Assembly (NCBI GenBank): GCA_005656395.1
Contig: SRSI01000021.1
Coordinates: 62,001-126,000 of the forward strand
Source of the DNA: Strongyloides papillosus
Lineage: Eukaryota; Nematoda; Chromadorea; Rhabditida; Strongyloididae
DNA: 64,000 bases
Direction of reading: 5' to 3'
Of the stretch, positions 44,750 to 56,774 are shown piece after piece. The notes under the pieces are model-generated. The model was not told where the DNA came from. It saw only the letters and a program-made list of their open reading frames with translations, and ran no database searches. Each line of letters begins with the position of its first letter. The first letter of the stretch is position 1. The position numbers and the translations under genes were made by a program.

Positions 44750-46170
44750 AATCTTATTTATAATAAAATAATTACAATAACAACTTTTTTATACAAATAA
44801 TTTTTACTATCTTATAAAAAGTTTAAATAATTACCAAAAAAAATAGCAAAATAAATAAAATTTTGGTTATCATTTTGATTTTAATTTATTTTTATTATGT
44901 ATAATTTTAAATTCTAGATGTAGTTATAACAACTAAATATATACTTATAATAAGTATTAGTTAATATATTTAATTCAGAAAAATGTTTAAAATACTAGGA
45001 GCTATTTCTAGCTTCATTCAAAAATTTTGAAAGCTGAAGAATTACCTTCAGAATTCAATTTTACCTTTAAATTAAGTTATTTAAACCGACATTTTTATAA
45101 TATTACCAATCCATATCTTTTACATTTCATTCGTTTACAATTTTTTACCAATTAATATGCAGCGAATGTATGTAAATGGATATAAAAGATCATTGTTTTA
45201 ATAAAGACGCCAAAAAACAACTGTATAATGAAAAATAACAATATTTTCGAAGTCCTTAGATATTAAAATTAACAAGATTAATTTTTAAAAAATGTACTTA
45301 CTACAATAAAATATTTCTTCATTAATTTTATATCATTATTAGTAATTATGTAGAAAACAATTATAGTGTCTTGCTTTTATACACTCAAAATCAAAATGTT
45401 AACTGTTGTTGACAATCTGATGTTCAGTATATTCTATTTAATGTACTGAATTTCATCCGATTTCCGAAGTGAATCTGCTGCAAGTTATTTTAGAACTTGG
45501 ATGGAAGAACTATTAGCAAATTTTATTGACATAAGCCTTTTTTTATTTTCGTTTATAAATGTTTCTTTAGTAAAAAGGTAAAATTTTATTTTGGTGTTTA
45601 TTTGATATTACATTATACATTTTCATAATTTTATCGCCATTCTCATTTATAATAAAATAAAAATTATCGAAATACTTTGCTTTAAGTGTTTCAAGAACTC
45701 ATTGTATATTCAAAATTATATATCTAGAAAAATAGAAATTACAAAACTTTTATAGCTTAAATTAGAAAAGTATTAAATAATAATACAGTTTAATTCAATA
45801 ATTACCATATTTTTTTGTTTTTATTGACAAATGATAGCCATTTAATTTAATAAGTAACTATATTTTGATATAAGCCATTCATTTTATATCATGGAAAATT
45901 TTTTATAATCTTTTGTTAATTTAGTTAGTAAAAAAGCACCTGTGTTAGTAGTTTTTGTTAACATCAAATTTCAATAACCGTATTAATTAAATTATATTTT
46001 ATTTAATATCATAGCTTTTTTTCCAAGGATGAAGATTAATTAACGTATTTAAAAGTATTTACTAAATGAAAGAAATGAGTCATTTGAAAATGTTTGCGTA
46101 ATTTTTTTGAGTAAAATAATATTTTGCTTTTTTGACGTGAAATCTTGAAGAAAAAGGTTCGCCACACGTG
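44750..46170. other. Non-coding
   Basis: Contains only the paralogue of 42817-42930 at 45425-45540. No gene can be supported. Confidence 0.35.
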
Positions 46171-46172
46171 GC

Positions 46173-46241
<69 letters not shown>

Positions 46242-46244
46242 GCG
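46171..46244 (+). tRNA. tRNA-Asn(GTT)
   Basis: The acceptor is GCCTCCG/CGGGGGC with one G-U pair. The D-arm is TGGCGCAATCGGTTAGCGCG, the anticodon loop CTGTTAA (GTT) and the T-arm GGTGGTTCAAGCCCACC. A short T-run follows. It looks functional. Confidence 0.95.
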
Positions 46245-46701
46245 TTTATCTCTCCTTTTGATATCAGTTCCTACACAAAATTACTTCTAAATTCAAAGTA
46301 AAGCAAGATTTTGGAATAGTGAACGAATTTGTCTTGATGCAGTAGTGTTTTGTGTGATAATAAAATGCTTTATTACATATTCATAAAGATTTACTAACAT
46401 TTTGACAATAACTAAGTTTTCCTTTGAATTAACTTACATACGAAGTAGTTTTTAACCGTAGCTTCAATTTTCGTTTTCTGAATTACTTACATAATGTATC
46501 TTTTAAATTTTGATAAAATGTTTATTTGAAGACAAGTGTGTTCACTGTTTCAAAAAAAATTCAAAAGTAATTCACAATGTCTACTAACTAATCTTTCCCT
46601 AGTTTTCTCCTAATTGTTTACTTATACGAGATTTTAATAATAGAAGAATACGAATATAAGACTTTTGTTTTTGTAGTATTACAGATATAAAATGTGACCT
46701 T

Positions 46702-46795
46702 TGCCCCATACCAGGCTCGAACTGGTGACCTTGGCATTGCTTAGAACAGATTTAACTTATAAGTACCACGCGCTAACCAACTGCGCCAATGGGGC
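46702..46795 (-). tRNA. tRNA-Ile(TAT) with 20-nt intron
   Basis: The acceptor GCCCCAT/ATGGGGC is perfect. The anticodon loop CTTATA is followed by an intron of about 20 nt (AGTTAAATCTGTTCTAAGCA) at the standard position after base 37; the exon resumes ATGCC. The T-arm is CCAGTTCGAGCCTGG and a TTTT terminator follows. Introns are typical of eukaryotic Ile-TAT genes. Confidence 0.93.
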
Positions 46796-47086
46796 TTGAA
46801 AAGAGAACGACAACTAATTGATCATTACGAATTAAAAATTATATACATTAAATTTAAATGATTTTCTTTAATTCTAAAAAAAATAAGCAGTTTTGTAAAT
46901 TATTAATAATCTAAATATTCAGAGATTTGATAATTCAACAAATTGGCATAAAAAACTTAGGATACTGAGAAATGCAGTTATAAATAATTTATTATTCAAT
47001 TAGCCAATATTGCAAATCTTGACTTCTAAAATTGACTGTATAAAGAATTAAGCGTGGTTACCAATCAGGGTGTGCTCGGATTCACA

Positions 47087-47159
47087 GCCACATTGGCTCA
47101 GTGGTAGTAGCGTCGGTCTTGTAAACCGAAGGTCGCTGGTTCAATCCCAGCATGTGGCA
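47087..47159 (+). tRNA. tRNA-Thr(TGT)
   Basis: The acceptor GCCACAT/ATGTGGC is perfect, the anticodon loop CTTGTAA gives TGT, and the T-arm is GCTGGTTCAATCCCAGC. TTTT lies a few bases downstream. It looks functional. Confidence 0.95.
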
Positions 47160-47164
47160 GCTCA

Positions 47165-48525
47165 TATTTTGTTAATACAACGGGAAATTCTACCCAAAAT
47201 GTATGCTAATATTTCATGTTTTCCAAAAATCTTAAGCTAGTCATCATAAGCTTTTATTAGACACTTTTTTTTAAAACGTTGGACTAAGTTTAAATAGATT
47301 TAATCAGAAAACCAGTATAGATAAAATTGAATCTTTTAAATAATTTATAAATCATCGTATCTTACGTATTTTAAAATAATGTTATTTATATGTACAGTAT
47401 TAAAAACATAAACGCAGATAGCAAAGATTTACAATAACTTAGATAATTAATATTTTAAAAGTCTAACCAAGGCGTTTAATATAATAAATAGACAAAATAA
47501 TAATAATAAAAAAATTAAAAAAGGAAGATTCTTTATAATAGTTTATAAGATCTAATTTTAAAAAAACAAAATTTGTTCATAAAAAATTACAATATTTTTT
47601 TTCCTAAAATACCATTCATATAACAGTCCAACAATTATGGTTAATTTTATAATAAAAGAGAAGTATTAATTCTGTCAAAATTTTAATGTTAAATAGAATT
47701 AAAAGTTAGCAAAGTATTTTTAAAAATGCACTTTTATTTCTTCTAATATAGAAAATGAAAATCTATCGAATGACTATAGAAGATGGTAGATATTAGTTCA
47801 TCGCAAAAATTCATGTTGTACGCGCCAATAATGCGCAAAATTTATAAAGTAAAAAAGGTAATTTTTTATTAACATTCAAATATAAAAATATCTATATAAA
47901 TATTTATTAACAATAAATAAATAATTCGTAAAAATGTTTTTATCTATCTATATACGGAGGTTAAATTACGGCAGTGTCAGTCAAAGAGATGCCATAGGCT
48001 AAGCCTTATCAATAAGTGGATAGGAATTATGTGCTTTTTTCGGAAAAAATCATAAAAATTCACTCAAAAGAACAAATGCTGAAAATTCTTCAAAATATGT
48101 TTATTTATTATTATTTATGCTTAGGATACCTTTTATTCTAGAAAAAAATCGATCTAAATAGCAATTTTTAGCCAAACTGTTAAATCAAATACCTTCGCAA
48201 TTCCTTTATTATAGAAAATTAACGGGCAAAATTAAGTAGCGGCGCGATTCGCTATATAGTCCTTAGACAAATGTCTCTTTTCTCGACTACAGTAATATTA
48301 ATTACAATTAAATTTTGAGAAAATTTTGACTAATCAAATACCGATTATTTCTTACATTGTTTTTAGTAATCAGGAAATTGTGCAATGTTTTATTATATTT
48401 TTAATAATCTTAATATTTTATTGGAAAAATTATTTACAGTAAAGACGAAATAATAAAAACAAATTATGAAAGTCTTTTATAAAAGTAATAGCATTATTTG
48501 TAAAAAAATTAAATTTTATTAAAAT
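47165..48525. other. Non-coding with an M-type motif
   Basis: 47948-48130 carries the CTATATAC...GGCAGTG motif followed by the M blocks (ttcactcaaaagaacaaatg, atatgtttatttatt, tatgcttagga) in plus orientation. The rest is featureless AT-rich DNA. Confidence 0.45.
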
Positions 48526-48529
48526 TTTA

Positions 48530-50040
48530 ATAATATCAAACGACAAACAAAAAGTGCTGTAAACGACATAAAATATTATTTCGCTAAATAAATTTTCATA
48601 TGCTTTACAAAAATATATATGTTTGACACTTTGAAGTGATGTAACTTTTTTATTTTTAATATTTTCTATCATATTCTGCTCATCTTAGAGTTGCTTTATT
48701 TAATATACTATGAAATATATTATCAGATATTATTTTAATATAATCTCTTTTTAAAAGTTAAAATATTTAAAAGTTTTTTACTTTGAACACGAATGCATAA
48801 TGCATTATAAATTTATATGAATCTGTTTTTATGAGTGATCATGAATGATATCATAAAAAAATTTGGTCGTCAGATGAGTATAACTTTATAAAAAAAATAT
48901 ATTTTTACTATAATTAAAATTATTAAAAAAAAAAGATATTGTTATGTTTTAATAAATGCTCTTTATAACAGTATTTACGATTTTTATAAAATTGAATATA
49001 ATCTTGTATTTTGAAATGTATTGTAGAAAGCAACTTAATTTATAAAATAAAGATGATGTTATAGAAAAAAGGCAATTATTTTTATACTTTTCAAATTGTT
49101 GATTTAATTTCTAAATGCTAAATAATTGCGATAAAATTAGTGGTAAGTCAAAAAAATTAGATTTTTTAATAAATGTAACAAAATCACTATATTTTACAGT
49201 GATTTTTGCTTTTTTTATATGTATCATGTTATTATATAACTATTAGTGAGGTATTTATATTTTTTCAAACTAAGTGGAAGATCAGTCAAAGTAGCTTTCT
49301 TTTATTCATTATGAAAAACATTCATTTATTTTTGTTAATTTAAAAGTAAATTAGCTTACAAACAAATGATAAAAAAATGTTTTATTCCTCTTTAAATTAC
49401 AACATTATTAATATATTAATTGTATTATTGGATTGAAAAAAATAAGACAATGTGTAAGAACGGAAAAATTTGGTTTTCCCATCATAACACGCGTTTATGG
49501 TGTAATGGTCAGCATGGCCGCCTTCCAAGCGGCCGATTCGGGTTCGATTCCCGATAAACGCATCTACAAGTTTTTTTAGCGATAAAATTATGTATTTTGT
49601 TCATTTAATCGTATCTATTTCTTTGTTTTTACTATTACCAAATTGTTTTATGTAACTTTTTAATATATAAATATATTATTTTATAAAGTATTAATTTTTT
49701 TTACTTTTATGACATTTTTGTGTGAAAATAACTTTAAAATAATTTTTAGAGAATATTCAGTTTACTTCTTTGCCATCTCTGTCAAAATAGTTTTTGTATT
49801 GTTTTTACAACTGCAAAATAACTAGTTATCTCATCAAATTGCTATAATATAAAAATAAATTATTACTAATAAATTGTTTATTACCGAATAAATAAATATG
49901 CGAAAAGTGAATAATCTAAATATTTCTCGCAAGTTATTTTATTTGAGACAATTTTTGATTTTAAAAAAATGAACACAATATGCAAAGTTTTTAGTAGTAG
50001 GAAAGTCCTATTAATGGCAATAAACTTTTTCAAATTTGTT
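48530..50040 (+). repeat. Duplicated locus (uninterrupted copy) carrying tRNA-Gly
   Basis: It is paralogous to 30830-31818 joined to 35537-36070. It contains an R repeat copy (48530-49230), the gtgaggtatttatattttt stretch at 49246 and the tRNA-Gly gene. It represents the site as it was before the LINE insertion. Confidence 0.75.
49491..49562 (+). tRNA. tRNA-Gly(TCC)
   Basis: The acceptor GCGTTTA/TAAACGC is perfect. The D-arm is TGGTGTAATGGTCAGCA, the anticodon stem GCCGC/GCGGC with loop CTTCCAA, and the T-arm CGGGTTCGATTCCCG. The discriminator is A, with a T-run at 49570. Intact; it is the empty-site paralogue of the tRNA split at 31818/35537. Confidence 0.96.
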
Positions 50041-50044
50041 AGAC

Positions 50045-51070
50045 AATAAGCTAATTAATTATTATCGATACTTTCATTACTTTTAAAAAACATTCTTTAT
50101 ATTTTACAATTACAAAACAAAGTTTTATAATGTTAATTCTTTCACACCATATACAACAAAATTATTAAACCTAAAATATGCTCATAATCTTGAATTCTTT
50201 ATGAAATTTATAAAATTATAGTGGTATTTATCTTTATTACAAAATAAGATATTTATTGTTAAACTTGATTTATTTTAAATAAATATCGCATGAATAGTAA
50301 TAAAATAAATTACTTAAATTGTCCAATAAAAATAACCTAGTTTAATATAATTAAGATATACTTAATTAATTAAAACTTATTTTTCACATTACACTTTATT
50401 TTCCATAAATTAAAATTTATTGAAAATAAAAATAGACTCAACCAACTTCACTTTTAAAATTGAAAAAAAATATCTAGTCAAATGAATAACCTTTTTTATA
50501 AAAAAATATATATAATTTCCTACTAACTTGAAAAAAATTTTAAATTTTTGTCAGCTTTAAATAAAAAATTGTTATTTTGGAAATATAATTACATATATAA
50601 AAATTATTTATTTAAATTACGTTAACAAGTACTACAAAAATTTAATATAAATTACAAAATATTTTTGAAAATAACTATACATAAAAATTTAATGCTAATA
50701 AAAAATAAGTTTTTTCTAATACCATTTAGAAATTTTTAAAAATTACTTTATATAACAAAAAATATTACTTGAAACAAATATTTCTTATGCATCTATCTAT
50801 TATTAATTTACTAAAGTATAAAATAAAACTTTTGTTATTTTAATTACTTTATTTCTTCTTAATTTCTAATAAATATAGTATTGTTTATGCTTCAAACCTT
50901 TAGTTGAAGTGAAGAGAAATTTTTTCTGTTTAAATATAGTCTTAAAAAACCTTAAACAGTAAAAAATTACTAAAAACAATCAGAAATGTTTAACAGAAGT
51001 TAGTGAAAATTGATCAAAATTACTAAAATTAAAATAGAATTTTGTAGAGAAATCGACGTTTCGTGTCTTG
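50045..51070. other. No recognisable feature
   Basis: Very AT-rich; no gene, RNA or repeat copy could be supported. Confidence 0.3.
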
Positions 51071-51075
51071 CACCA

Positions 51076-51083
51076 GCGTTGAT
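51076..51083 (+). pseudogene. tRNA-Gly(GCC), 5' acceptor, split by transposon
   Basis: GCGTTGAT is exactly the 5' acceptor strand that would pair with TCAACGC of the tRNA-Gly body at 51920-51982. It is separated from that body by 834 bp bounded by inverted CACTCAAA ends. Without the insert the sequence would read as a continuous, fully paired tRNA-Gly. Confidence 0.75.
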
Positions 51084-51917
51084 CACTCAAAACCTTTTGC
51101 TTTTCTTTTTCCGGTGTTTACCAAAAAGACGGGAAATTTTCTGACAATTAGAAAATCCCGACTATTATATAGTATTTGGTTAAATGTTCCCTAATATTAT
51201 ACTTCAATCGTATTTATTTATCATTTTATGTTAAGATTTAACAAAATTGGCTTCTTAATATGTTATTAATAATTCTTTTGTACGATATTTTTAATGTATA
51301 TTTTTAGGTTTAATGTTTTGTTGTGAAAAGGCTAGCTGTTGGGAATGAGTTTCATGTAAGTATATTTCTATAAATAAATAATACTTCTAAATTTATAATC
51401 ATTATAGGTTACCACACTAAGGAATGTTTTGGAGCTCGTCCAGAAAAACTAAGAGATAAGTTTTTAGAGTTTCTTCACTAATATAAATAATTTTAGGTAT
51501 GGGTTAATTTCGTATAAGAATATGTGTGAAGACGGTTTAAAAAGAATCTTGTAGGCTACAGATTTATAATTACAAGCTATGCTGGATAAATTAAGCCGAA
51601 CGTTTTGAAGTTAATTGGAATTTCATCGGATAAGTTTATACTAAACTACTTTTTATAATTATTATTTATCTTTATTTATTGTTGTATAGTAATCTAATTA
51701 TTGTTAGTAAATCTTTGATGTTTATATGTTTTTTATCAATGTTTTCTAAAATTTTCAATCAGTATACAGGAAGTATATAGTATATTTTATACCATTTATG
51801 GAGAAATTTAAAAATTTCTCTTTAGGAAAACACTTTGGAATAACGTAACAAATTTCTGACAGTTGGAAATGACAGCCAATTTTGACGTCAAATTTTCTGA
51901 CAATTAGAATTTGAGTG
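51084..51917. mobile_element. CACTA-like element inserted in tRNA-Gly(GCC)
   Basis: The termini are CACTCAAA and TTTGAGTG, flanked by AT on both sides (a 2-bp duplication, 51082-51083 and 51918-51919). A 3-bp TGA reading is also possible. Subterminal repeats aaattttctgacaattagaa occur near both ends (51134 and 51890), plus a variant at 51849. Starting with CACT, having a short duplication and subterminal repeats fit the CACTA superfamily. There is no transposase. A GT-AG intron with short flanking frames lies inside (51320-51450). Confidence 0.65.
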
Positions 51918-51919
51918 AT

Positions 51920-51982
51920 GGTTAAGTGGTATAATTCTCGCCTGCCACGCGGGAGTTCCGGGTTCGATTCCCGGTCAACGCA
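51920..51982 (+). pseudogene. tRNA-Gly(GCC), body without its 5' acceptor
   Basis: GGTTAAGTGGTATAA D-arm, anticodon stem CTCGC/GCGGG with loop CTGCCAC (GCC), T-arm CCGGGTTCGATTCCCGG, acceptor TCAACGC and discriminator A are all intact. The seven bases now preceding it (TGAGTGA) pair with the acceptor at only three positions because they belong to a transposon end. Hence it is inactivated or at least hard to process. Confidence 0.85.
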
Positions 51983-51989
51983 TTTCGTT

Positions 51990-52362
51990 TTAATCTTTCT
52001 TGTCTTAACTTTTTTGTTTATCAGTATTTTTGTATATTTGTGTCAAAAATTAAGGAATTTTGGTAAATATAAATTTTTAATGTGACAACACATTATGACC
52101 TACGTGTCCTAAGAAACCAAAACAAACACATTAAGAATATTATTATCACACATCATAATAAATTTATATAAACTCGGTTCAATAAGAACAAGACATTTCA
52201 ACACATCTACGTCAAGAAACGAATATAAAAAGATAATTTTCGTGAACAACCATGCAGTCTATCATTTTGTGTTCAATATGTTGTAACTTTATATGTATAC
52301 TTCCTTTCTTTTATCTTATCAAATAAACTTATATTTTATCATCCGCCTTATTCATTTATTCC
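51990..52362. other. No recognisable feature
   Basis: AT-rich spacer between the tRNA-Gly body and the MITE; nothing supportable. Confidence 0.3.
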
Positions 52363-52364
52363 TA

Positions 52365-53376
52365 TACACACAGAAATTTTTCTATCCTAAAACATGCAAT
52401 CTTATATATTTGAGTATAAAAATTGCACAAGTCGCATTTGATTAGATAGAATTTTTTTTAAATATGTTATATTTAAATTTTTTACTAAAATAGATATTTT
52501 TTACAAAAATATAAAATTGTGTAGATATAATAATTTACTGCTCAAATTTAAATTGAGAGGATAGAATTTTTAGAATTAATTTGCACGAAAACACGTCGCA
52601 ATTATTCAAACGACACAAAAGTTAATAATTTAACGAAATAAATTTCAATTGTTTAATTCTTCTATTCTTTTATTTGAAATTTTAGTGTTAATAGGGTGTC
52701 ATATTGATTTCTTTTATGTATCAACATTTGAATAGAAAAATTGTTTATCTTAAAAAAGTATATGATGAAGCAAAAATTCAAAAAATTAAAACTTCTTTTG
52801 CTATTAATAAAAAGAAATAACTAAAAAACAATGAAAGAACATTAATAAATATTAATGAAGATTGATGAAGATTAGTGAACCTGAAATAATGTTCTGCAAA
52901 CAAGTAGGTCGTTTCTCTGAATTAACCATTTAACTAGAGAGAAATTAAATACTTTGGGTCTACATAATTTTTATTTAAAAAAGTAGTATTTTTAATACAA
53001 ATTGTTATTATAAATGAAATACAGATACGAAAAAGATCTTTCAATTAAAATTGAGTCTTGTAAATGTTACCCAGATAAGTAAAAAGTCTCTAAATATTTG
53101 AATATAAACCATAAATCTTTAGAAAATTTAAACTTTTTCAATTCATAAACAATGTAGGCAATTTTTAAAATGTAGATTAATTTTCCGTTAAATTTTATCG
53201 CTTAATAATTTTGCAATAGTCAACTTTTTTCTGAAAATTTTGAGAAAGATAGAATTTCTAGGAAATTTAAATATATATTCAAAATAATTTATGTTATTTA
53301 ATTGAATATAAAAAATTCTATCTTCTCAAAAATCATTTAAGTGCTATGTTTTGGGATAGAATAATTTCTGTGTGTA
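52365..53376. mobile_element. TA-flanked MITE, about 1 kb
   Basis: The inverted ends TACACACAGAAATTTTTCTA... at the left and their complement at the right (ending CTGTGTGTA) share about 30 bp with few mismatches. TA lies on both outer sides. A second inner inverted match (tagaattttt...) extends the foldback. TA duplication and no coding sequence suggest a Tc1/mariner-type MITE. Its terminus resembles that of family R. Confidence 0.6.
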
Positions 53377-53623
53377 TAACAAATTTGTTAATCTGTGATC
53401 ATTTTCTTTGATTAAAATTATCTCTAAATCATTTTTCTATATTGAATATCCTATACTTTCAAGAAGATTTGCGGTTATTGATTATACGTACGGGAACAAC
53501 ACTAAAAAAAAAGTGCAAATTGTCTAATGCATTCATAAAGTATAAGCAAAACGTCAATTTCGTAACGTAGCATTAACTAGCACTGCTAATAGTCTGTATT
53601 CTAGGAGATTTTAAAACATTCTA

Positions 53624-53696
53624 CGATCTTGACAGGACTCGAACCTGCAATCTTCTGCTCCGAAGGCAGACGCGTTAGCCATTACGCTACAAGATC
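53624..53696 (-). tRNA. tRNA-Arg(TCG)
   Basis: The acceptor GATCTTG/CAAGATC is perfect, anticodon loop CTTCGGA gives TCG, and the T-arm is GCAGGTTCGAGTCCTGT. The discriminator is G and TTTT follows. Its 3' end matches the retrotransposon primer-binding site at 11351 at 10 of 11 positions. Confidence 0.95.
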
Positions 53697-53989
53697 GGAC
53701 GCCCAGGACCGTATTTAGTTAGCTACCGAGCAACAATATGTGTTACTAATTGTAAAATCTATAGAATATCACAATTAATCATTACATATTACTTTAATAT
53801 ATATAAGATTTTACTAAACATTTGTTAACATAAACAACTATTAGTAATTTTTATATATTACAAACAAAATTTTGTTAGTTTAACAATTCTTTTTACTTTA
53901 TTTTTTGTCATATTTTGCGCTTTTAAAGTTATTTCTTAAAATTTTTAATGTATATTGTACATTCATGATAATATTTCTACACAATATCA

Positions 53990-54335
53990 TTTTTTCTTCT
54001 TTGTTAACCATTTTTGTATAGTTTTATACTTATTGCATATAAAAAAGAATGTTATTAATAATACATTAAGTGAGATATATTTATTATATAACGGTGTCTT
54101 CCCATTATATCCCATTCTCAGAATGTCCTCTTTTTGGAAAAATGTTTGTCTAAATTTCATAATAACGAAAATCATCGTCAAATTGTTATTTAGAGCCATT
54201 ATTTTTGTGCAGCATTCTTTTAAGTGGATTTTAAAGATTTTTTTTCGAATAAAATGAACATTATTTTTATTAATAAAGTTGTGCCATGTCCTCCCATTGT
54301 CTAGCACTGCCGTAATCTAGTCCTCGTATAGAGAA
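53990..54335 (-). repeat. Dispersed repeat M copy
   Basis: On the minus strand CTATACGAGGA (54321-54331) is followed by TTACGGCAGTGC and then blocks such as AATCCACTTAAAAGAATGCTG, homologous to the other M copies. Open frames on both strands here are chance frames in AT-rich repeat. Confidence 0.5.
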
Positions 54336-54339
54336 TGGA

Positions 54340-55378
54340 TAAAAACATTCTACAAATTATTTATTTATTTTTAATATGTTCGTCGCTGTTATTCTTAACT
54401 ATCTCCTTATTAATTTTTATTTAGTACTTTTTGTAAAAAAATTGTAATTAACGATATTTCTTTAAGAATATTTTAGAAGAATATATTTCGCAAAATAAAA
54501 AAACATTTTTCTAAAAATGGGACATTCTGGAAATGGAATATAATGGTCCGTAACTTAAAAAATTAGTAAAATTGATGGAATATAATTAAAAGTTTTATTA
54601 TGTAGATAAAATAAAAGAACCCTTTTAATTCGGAAATTGCATACATTTCGTAATGGGTTGCCACATTAGATAATGACAACTTAACTAAGGTTTTATTTGA
54701 TAACACCGGTACAACGGAATGAAAATATATAATTATTAGTTATTTATTAGTACAATTTCCTTCTTATTTGGTTCCAGGCCTTGTAGACTCCAAACTGCAA
54801 TGACCACAACTGTAGCTCTAACATCTAGCAACTGCCAACAGATACTGACAATTACCAATAACAACTACTAACAACCACTAACAACTACTGACTTAGGTCC
54901 CTGATCTACTTTCTTTTATATTCTCTGGATTTCGCAATTATTGCGAAATGAAAATATTTTTATTTTCGACTCCTTAGCTTCTAGAAGTTTCCATTATTTT
55001 TATTTTCAGCCTCTTGGCTTCTAGGAGTTTCTATTACAATTTATATTTATGAGGATAAAATTTTTTAAATATACAAATGTTAAAACGATTTTCTAATATA
55101 CACTATTTTTTCATTAAAAAAGATAAACAACCAAATATATCAGATTATTAATCATATAACTTTGTTTTGAATATGTAGAATTGAAAATATAAAATAATTT
55201 ATCAAGATCTTTTAAAAATAATAATTTTAATTTAACAACTGAGATTAAAGTTAATTTAGTCAGTCCTTTTTATTGTTTTCTTTTTCATTCAATTGATAAA
55301 ATAATAATTTCATACTTCTTTAAATTGTTTAATAAAAAAGAAAACAACGTTTTTTTTATAAATTCTCTTGATCAAGTA
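54340..55378. repeat. Non-coding with 40-bp duplication and palindrome
   Basis: 54956-54995 and 54996-55035 are a 40-bp direct repeat around TTAGCTTCTAGAAGTTTC. Just before it is a perfect 10-bp-arm palindrome, ATTTCGCAAT(T)ATTGCGAAAT. Upstream, 54820-54895 has short caactactaac repeats. This CT-richer block may be a solo-LTR remnant, but no boundaries were found. Confidence 0.4.
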
Positions 55379-56665
55379 TTAGGTTGTTACATATGAAATG
55401 ACTGTTTTTTACTCTAATTTTTAAATACGCATAACTTTACTAAAAATTAATATTTTTATTCAAAATAAGAACTATTAGAATCTACACATTGTTGCCAACG
55501 AGATACAAGCTTATTTATTCCATTTGCATAGAAATCCGGGGTTCTAGATTCAATGAAAGCTTCAAAGGCAGTTTTTATGTCCTCATCGTTTCTGAAGATT
55601 TTCTCTGTTAAAAAGTTGTCGAGATGTTTGAAAAAGTGGAAATCTGTTGGAGCAAGGTCAGGTGAATATGCGGGATGAGGCAGTGTTTCATACCCTAATT
55701 CGTTCAATTTCTGGAGGGTCTTCTTTGAAACATGAGGTTTTGCGTTATCATGGAGGAGAATTGGCCCTTTTCTATTGACTAAAACGAGCATTTTTTGAGA
55801 CAATTTTTGATTCATTTCTTCAAGCAGTTGACAATAGGACTCCGAATTAATAGTTTCTCCAGGTTTCATGAACTTATAATGAATGACTCCTACAGCAGAC
55901 CACCAAACAGTTACCATAACCTTCTTTGGGGTCAATTTGGGTTTTGGAAAGTGTTTTGGAGCTTCATTTTTGTCCAACCATTGTCCAGTTCTTTTACGAT
56001 TGTCGTACAGAATCCACTTTTCGTCACAAGTTATAAGACGACTTAGAAATGGATCATTTTTGTTCCTCAAAATGAGAGAAGAACAAACCTCATAACGACA
56101 CATTTTTTGATAGTCGTTTAATTCATGAGGTACCCATTTGTCAAGCTTTTTCGTCTTTTCTATCTCTTTTAAGTGGCGGGAAATTGTTGCTGTAGATACA
56201 TTTAAGTCTTCTGCAAGACTCCTGACAGTTGTACGTGGATTGGCTTCAACAGCTTCCCGTAATTCATCGTTATCAATTACGGTCTCAGGTCTCCCACGCT
56301 CTTCATTCTCGAGGTCTTCACTGCCTTCTTTGAATTTTCTAAACCATCTTTGTACAGTGGAAACAGAGACAAGATCTTCTCCGAAAGATTCATTAATTTG
56401 TTGAGTTGTTTTTGCAGCATTAGTACCGCGTTTGAACTCATAAAGCATAATAGCACGAATATCACGTTTTGAAAGCATAGTTTGTTTTTGAAATAATTTG
56501 AAGATAAATAGAGCTCATGACAACAATATATATATCATCGTGTAGAGGAGATTTAGAAGAATCTAACAGTTTGTTTAATTATACCAAAACATAACAAATC
56601 GTTTAAGAAAAGACGCGCCAAACAACGCGCATTAAAAAACAGTCACTTCATATGTAACAACCTAA
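55379..56665 (-). mobile_element. Intact mariner element (1287 bp)
   Basis: TA dinucleotides flank 33-bp inverted repeats starting TTAGGTTGTTACATATGAA that differ at one base. The length equals that of typical mariners. A complete transposase frame is present on the minus strand. It resembles the cecropia-type group (TIR TTAGGTTG..., WVPHEL linker). It looks young and potentially active. Confidence 0.95.
55456..56478 (-). CDS. Mariner transposase
   Basis: A 340-aa intact frame, normal for mariner. The N-terminal paired-like helix-turn-helix DNA-binding region covers about residues 1-110 (including GRPETVID, an AT-hook-like GRP linker, and TISRHL). The linker motif WVPHEL is at 115-120. The catalytic DDE/D domain has D152 in TCDEKW, D244 in LLHDNAKPH and D279 in [13 protein letters not shown], giving the D34D spacing of mariners. 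It cuts at the TIRs and reinserts into TA sites. No stop or frameshift is seen. Confidence 0.96.
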   Translation of the reverse strand: MLSKRDIRAIMLYEFKRGTNAAKTTQQINESFGEDLVSVSTVQRWFRKFKEGSEDLENEERGRPETVIDNDELREAVEANPRTTVRSLAEDLNVSTATISRHLKEIEKTKKLDKWVPHELNDYQKMCRYEVCSSLILRNKNDPFLSRLITCDEKWILYDNRKRTGQWLDKNEAPKHFPKPKLTPKKVMVTVWWSAVGVIHYKFMKPGETINSESYCQLLEEMNQKLSQKMLVLVNRKGPILLHDNAKPHVSKKTLQKLNELGYETLPHPAYSPDLAPTDFHFFKHLDNFLTEKIFRNDEDIKTAFEAFIESRTPDFYANGINKLVSRWQQCVDSNSSYFE

Positions 56666-56774
56666 TATTAACTTTAAAGTTTTATTTTGTAAAAATCTGA
56701 CTGTTTTCTCATTATTATAAGTATTCTTAAACTTGAGAAAGTTTGGTGGTCAATAAAGTATGCTATCGCCTTCG

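Noticed and set aside
53955..54307. Overlapping 100-codon frames on both strands
   Set aside because: They lie in an M repeat copy of very AT-rich DNA, and neither frame is conserved in other M copies.
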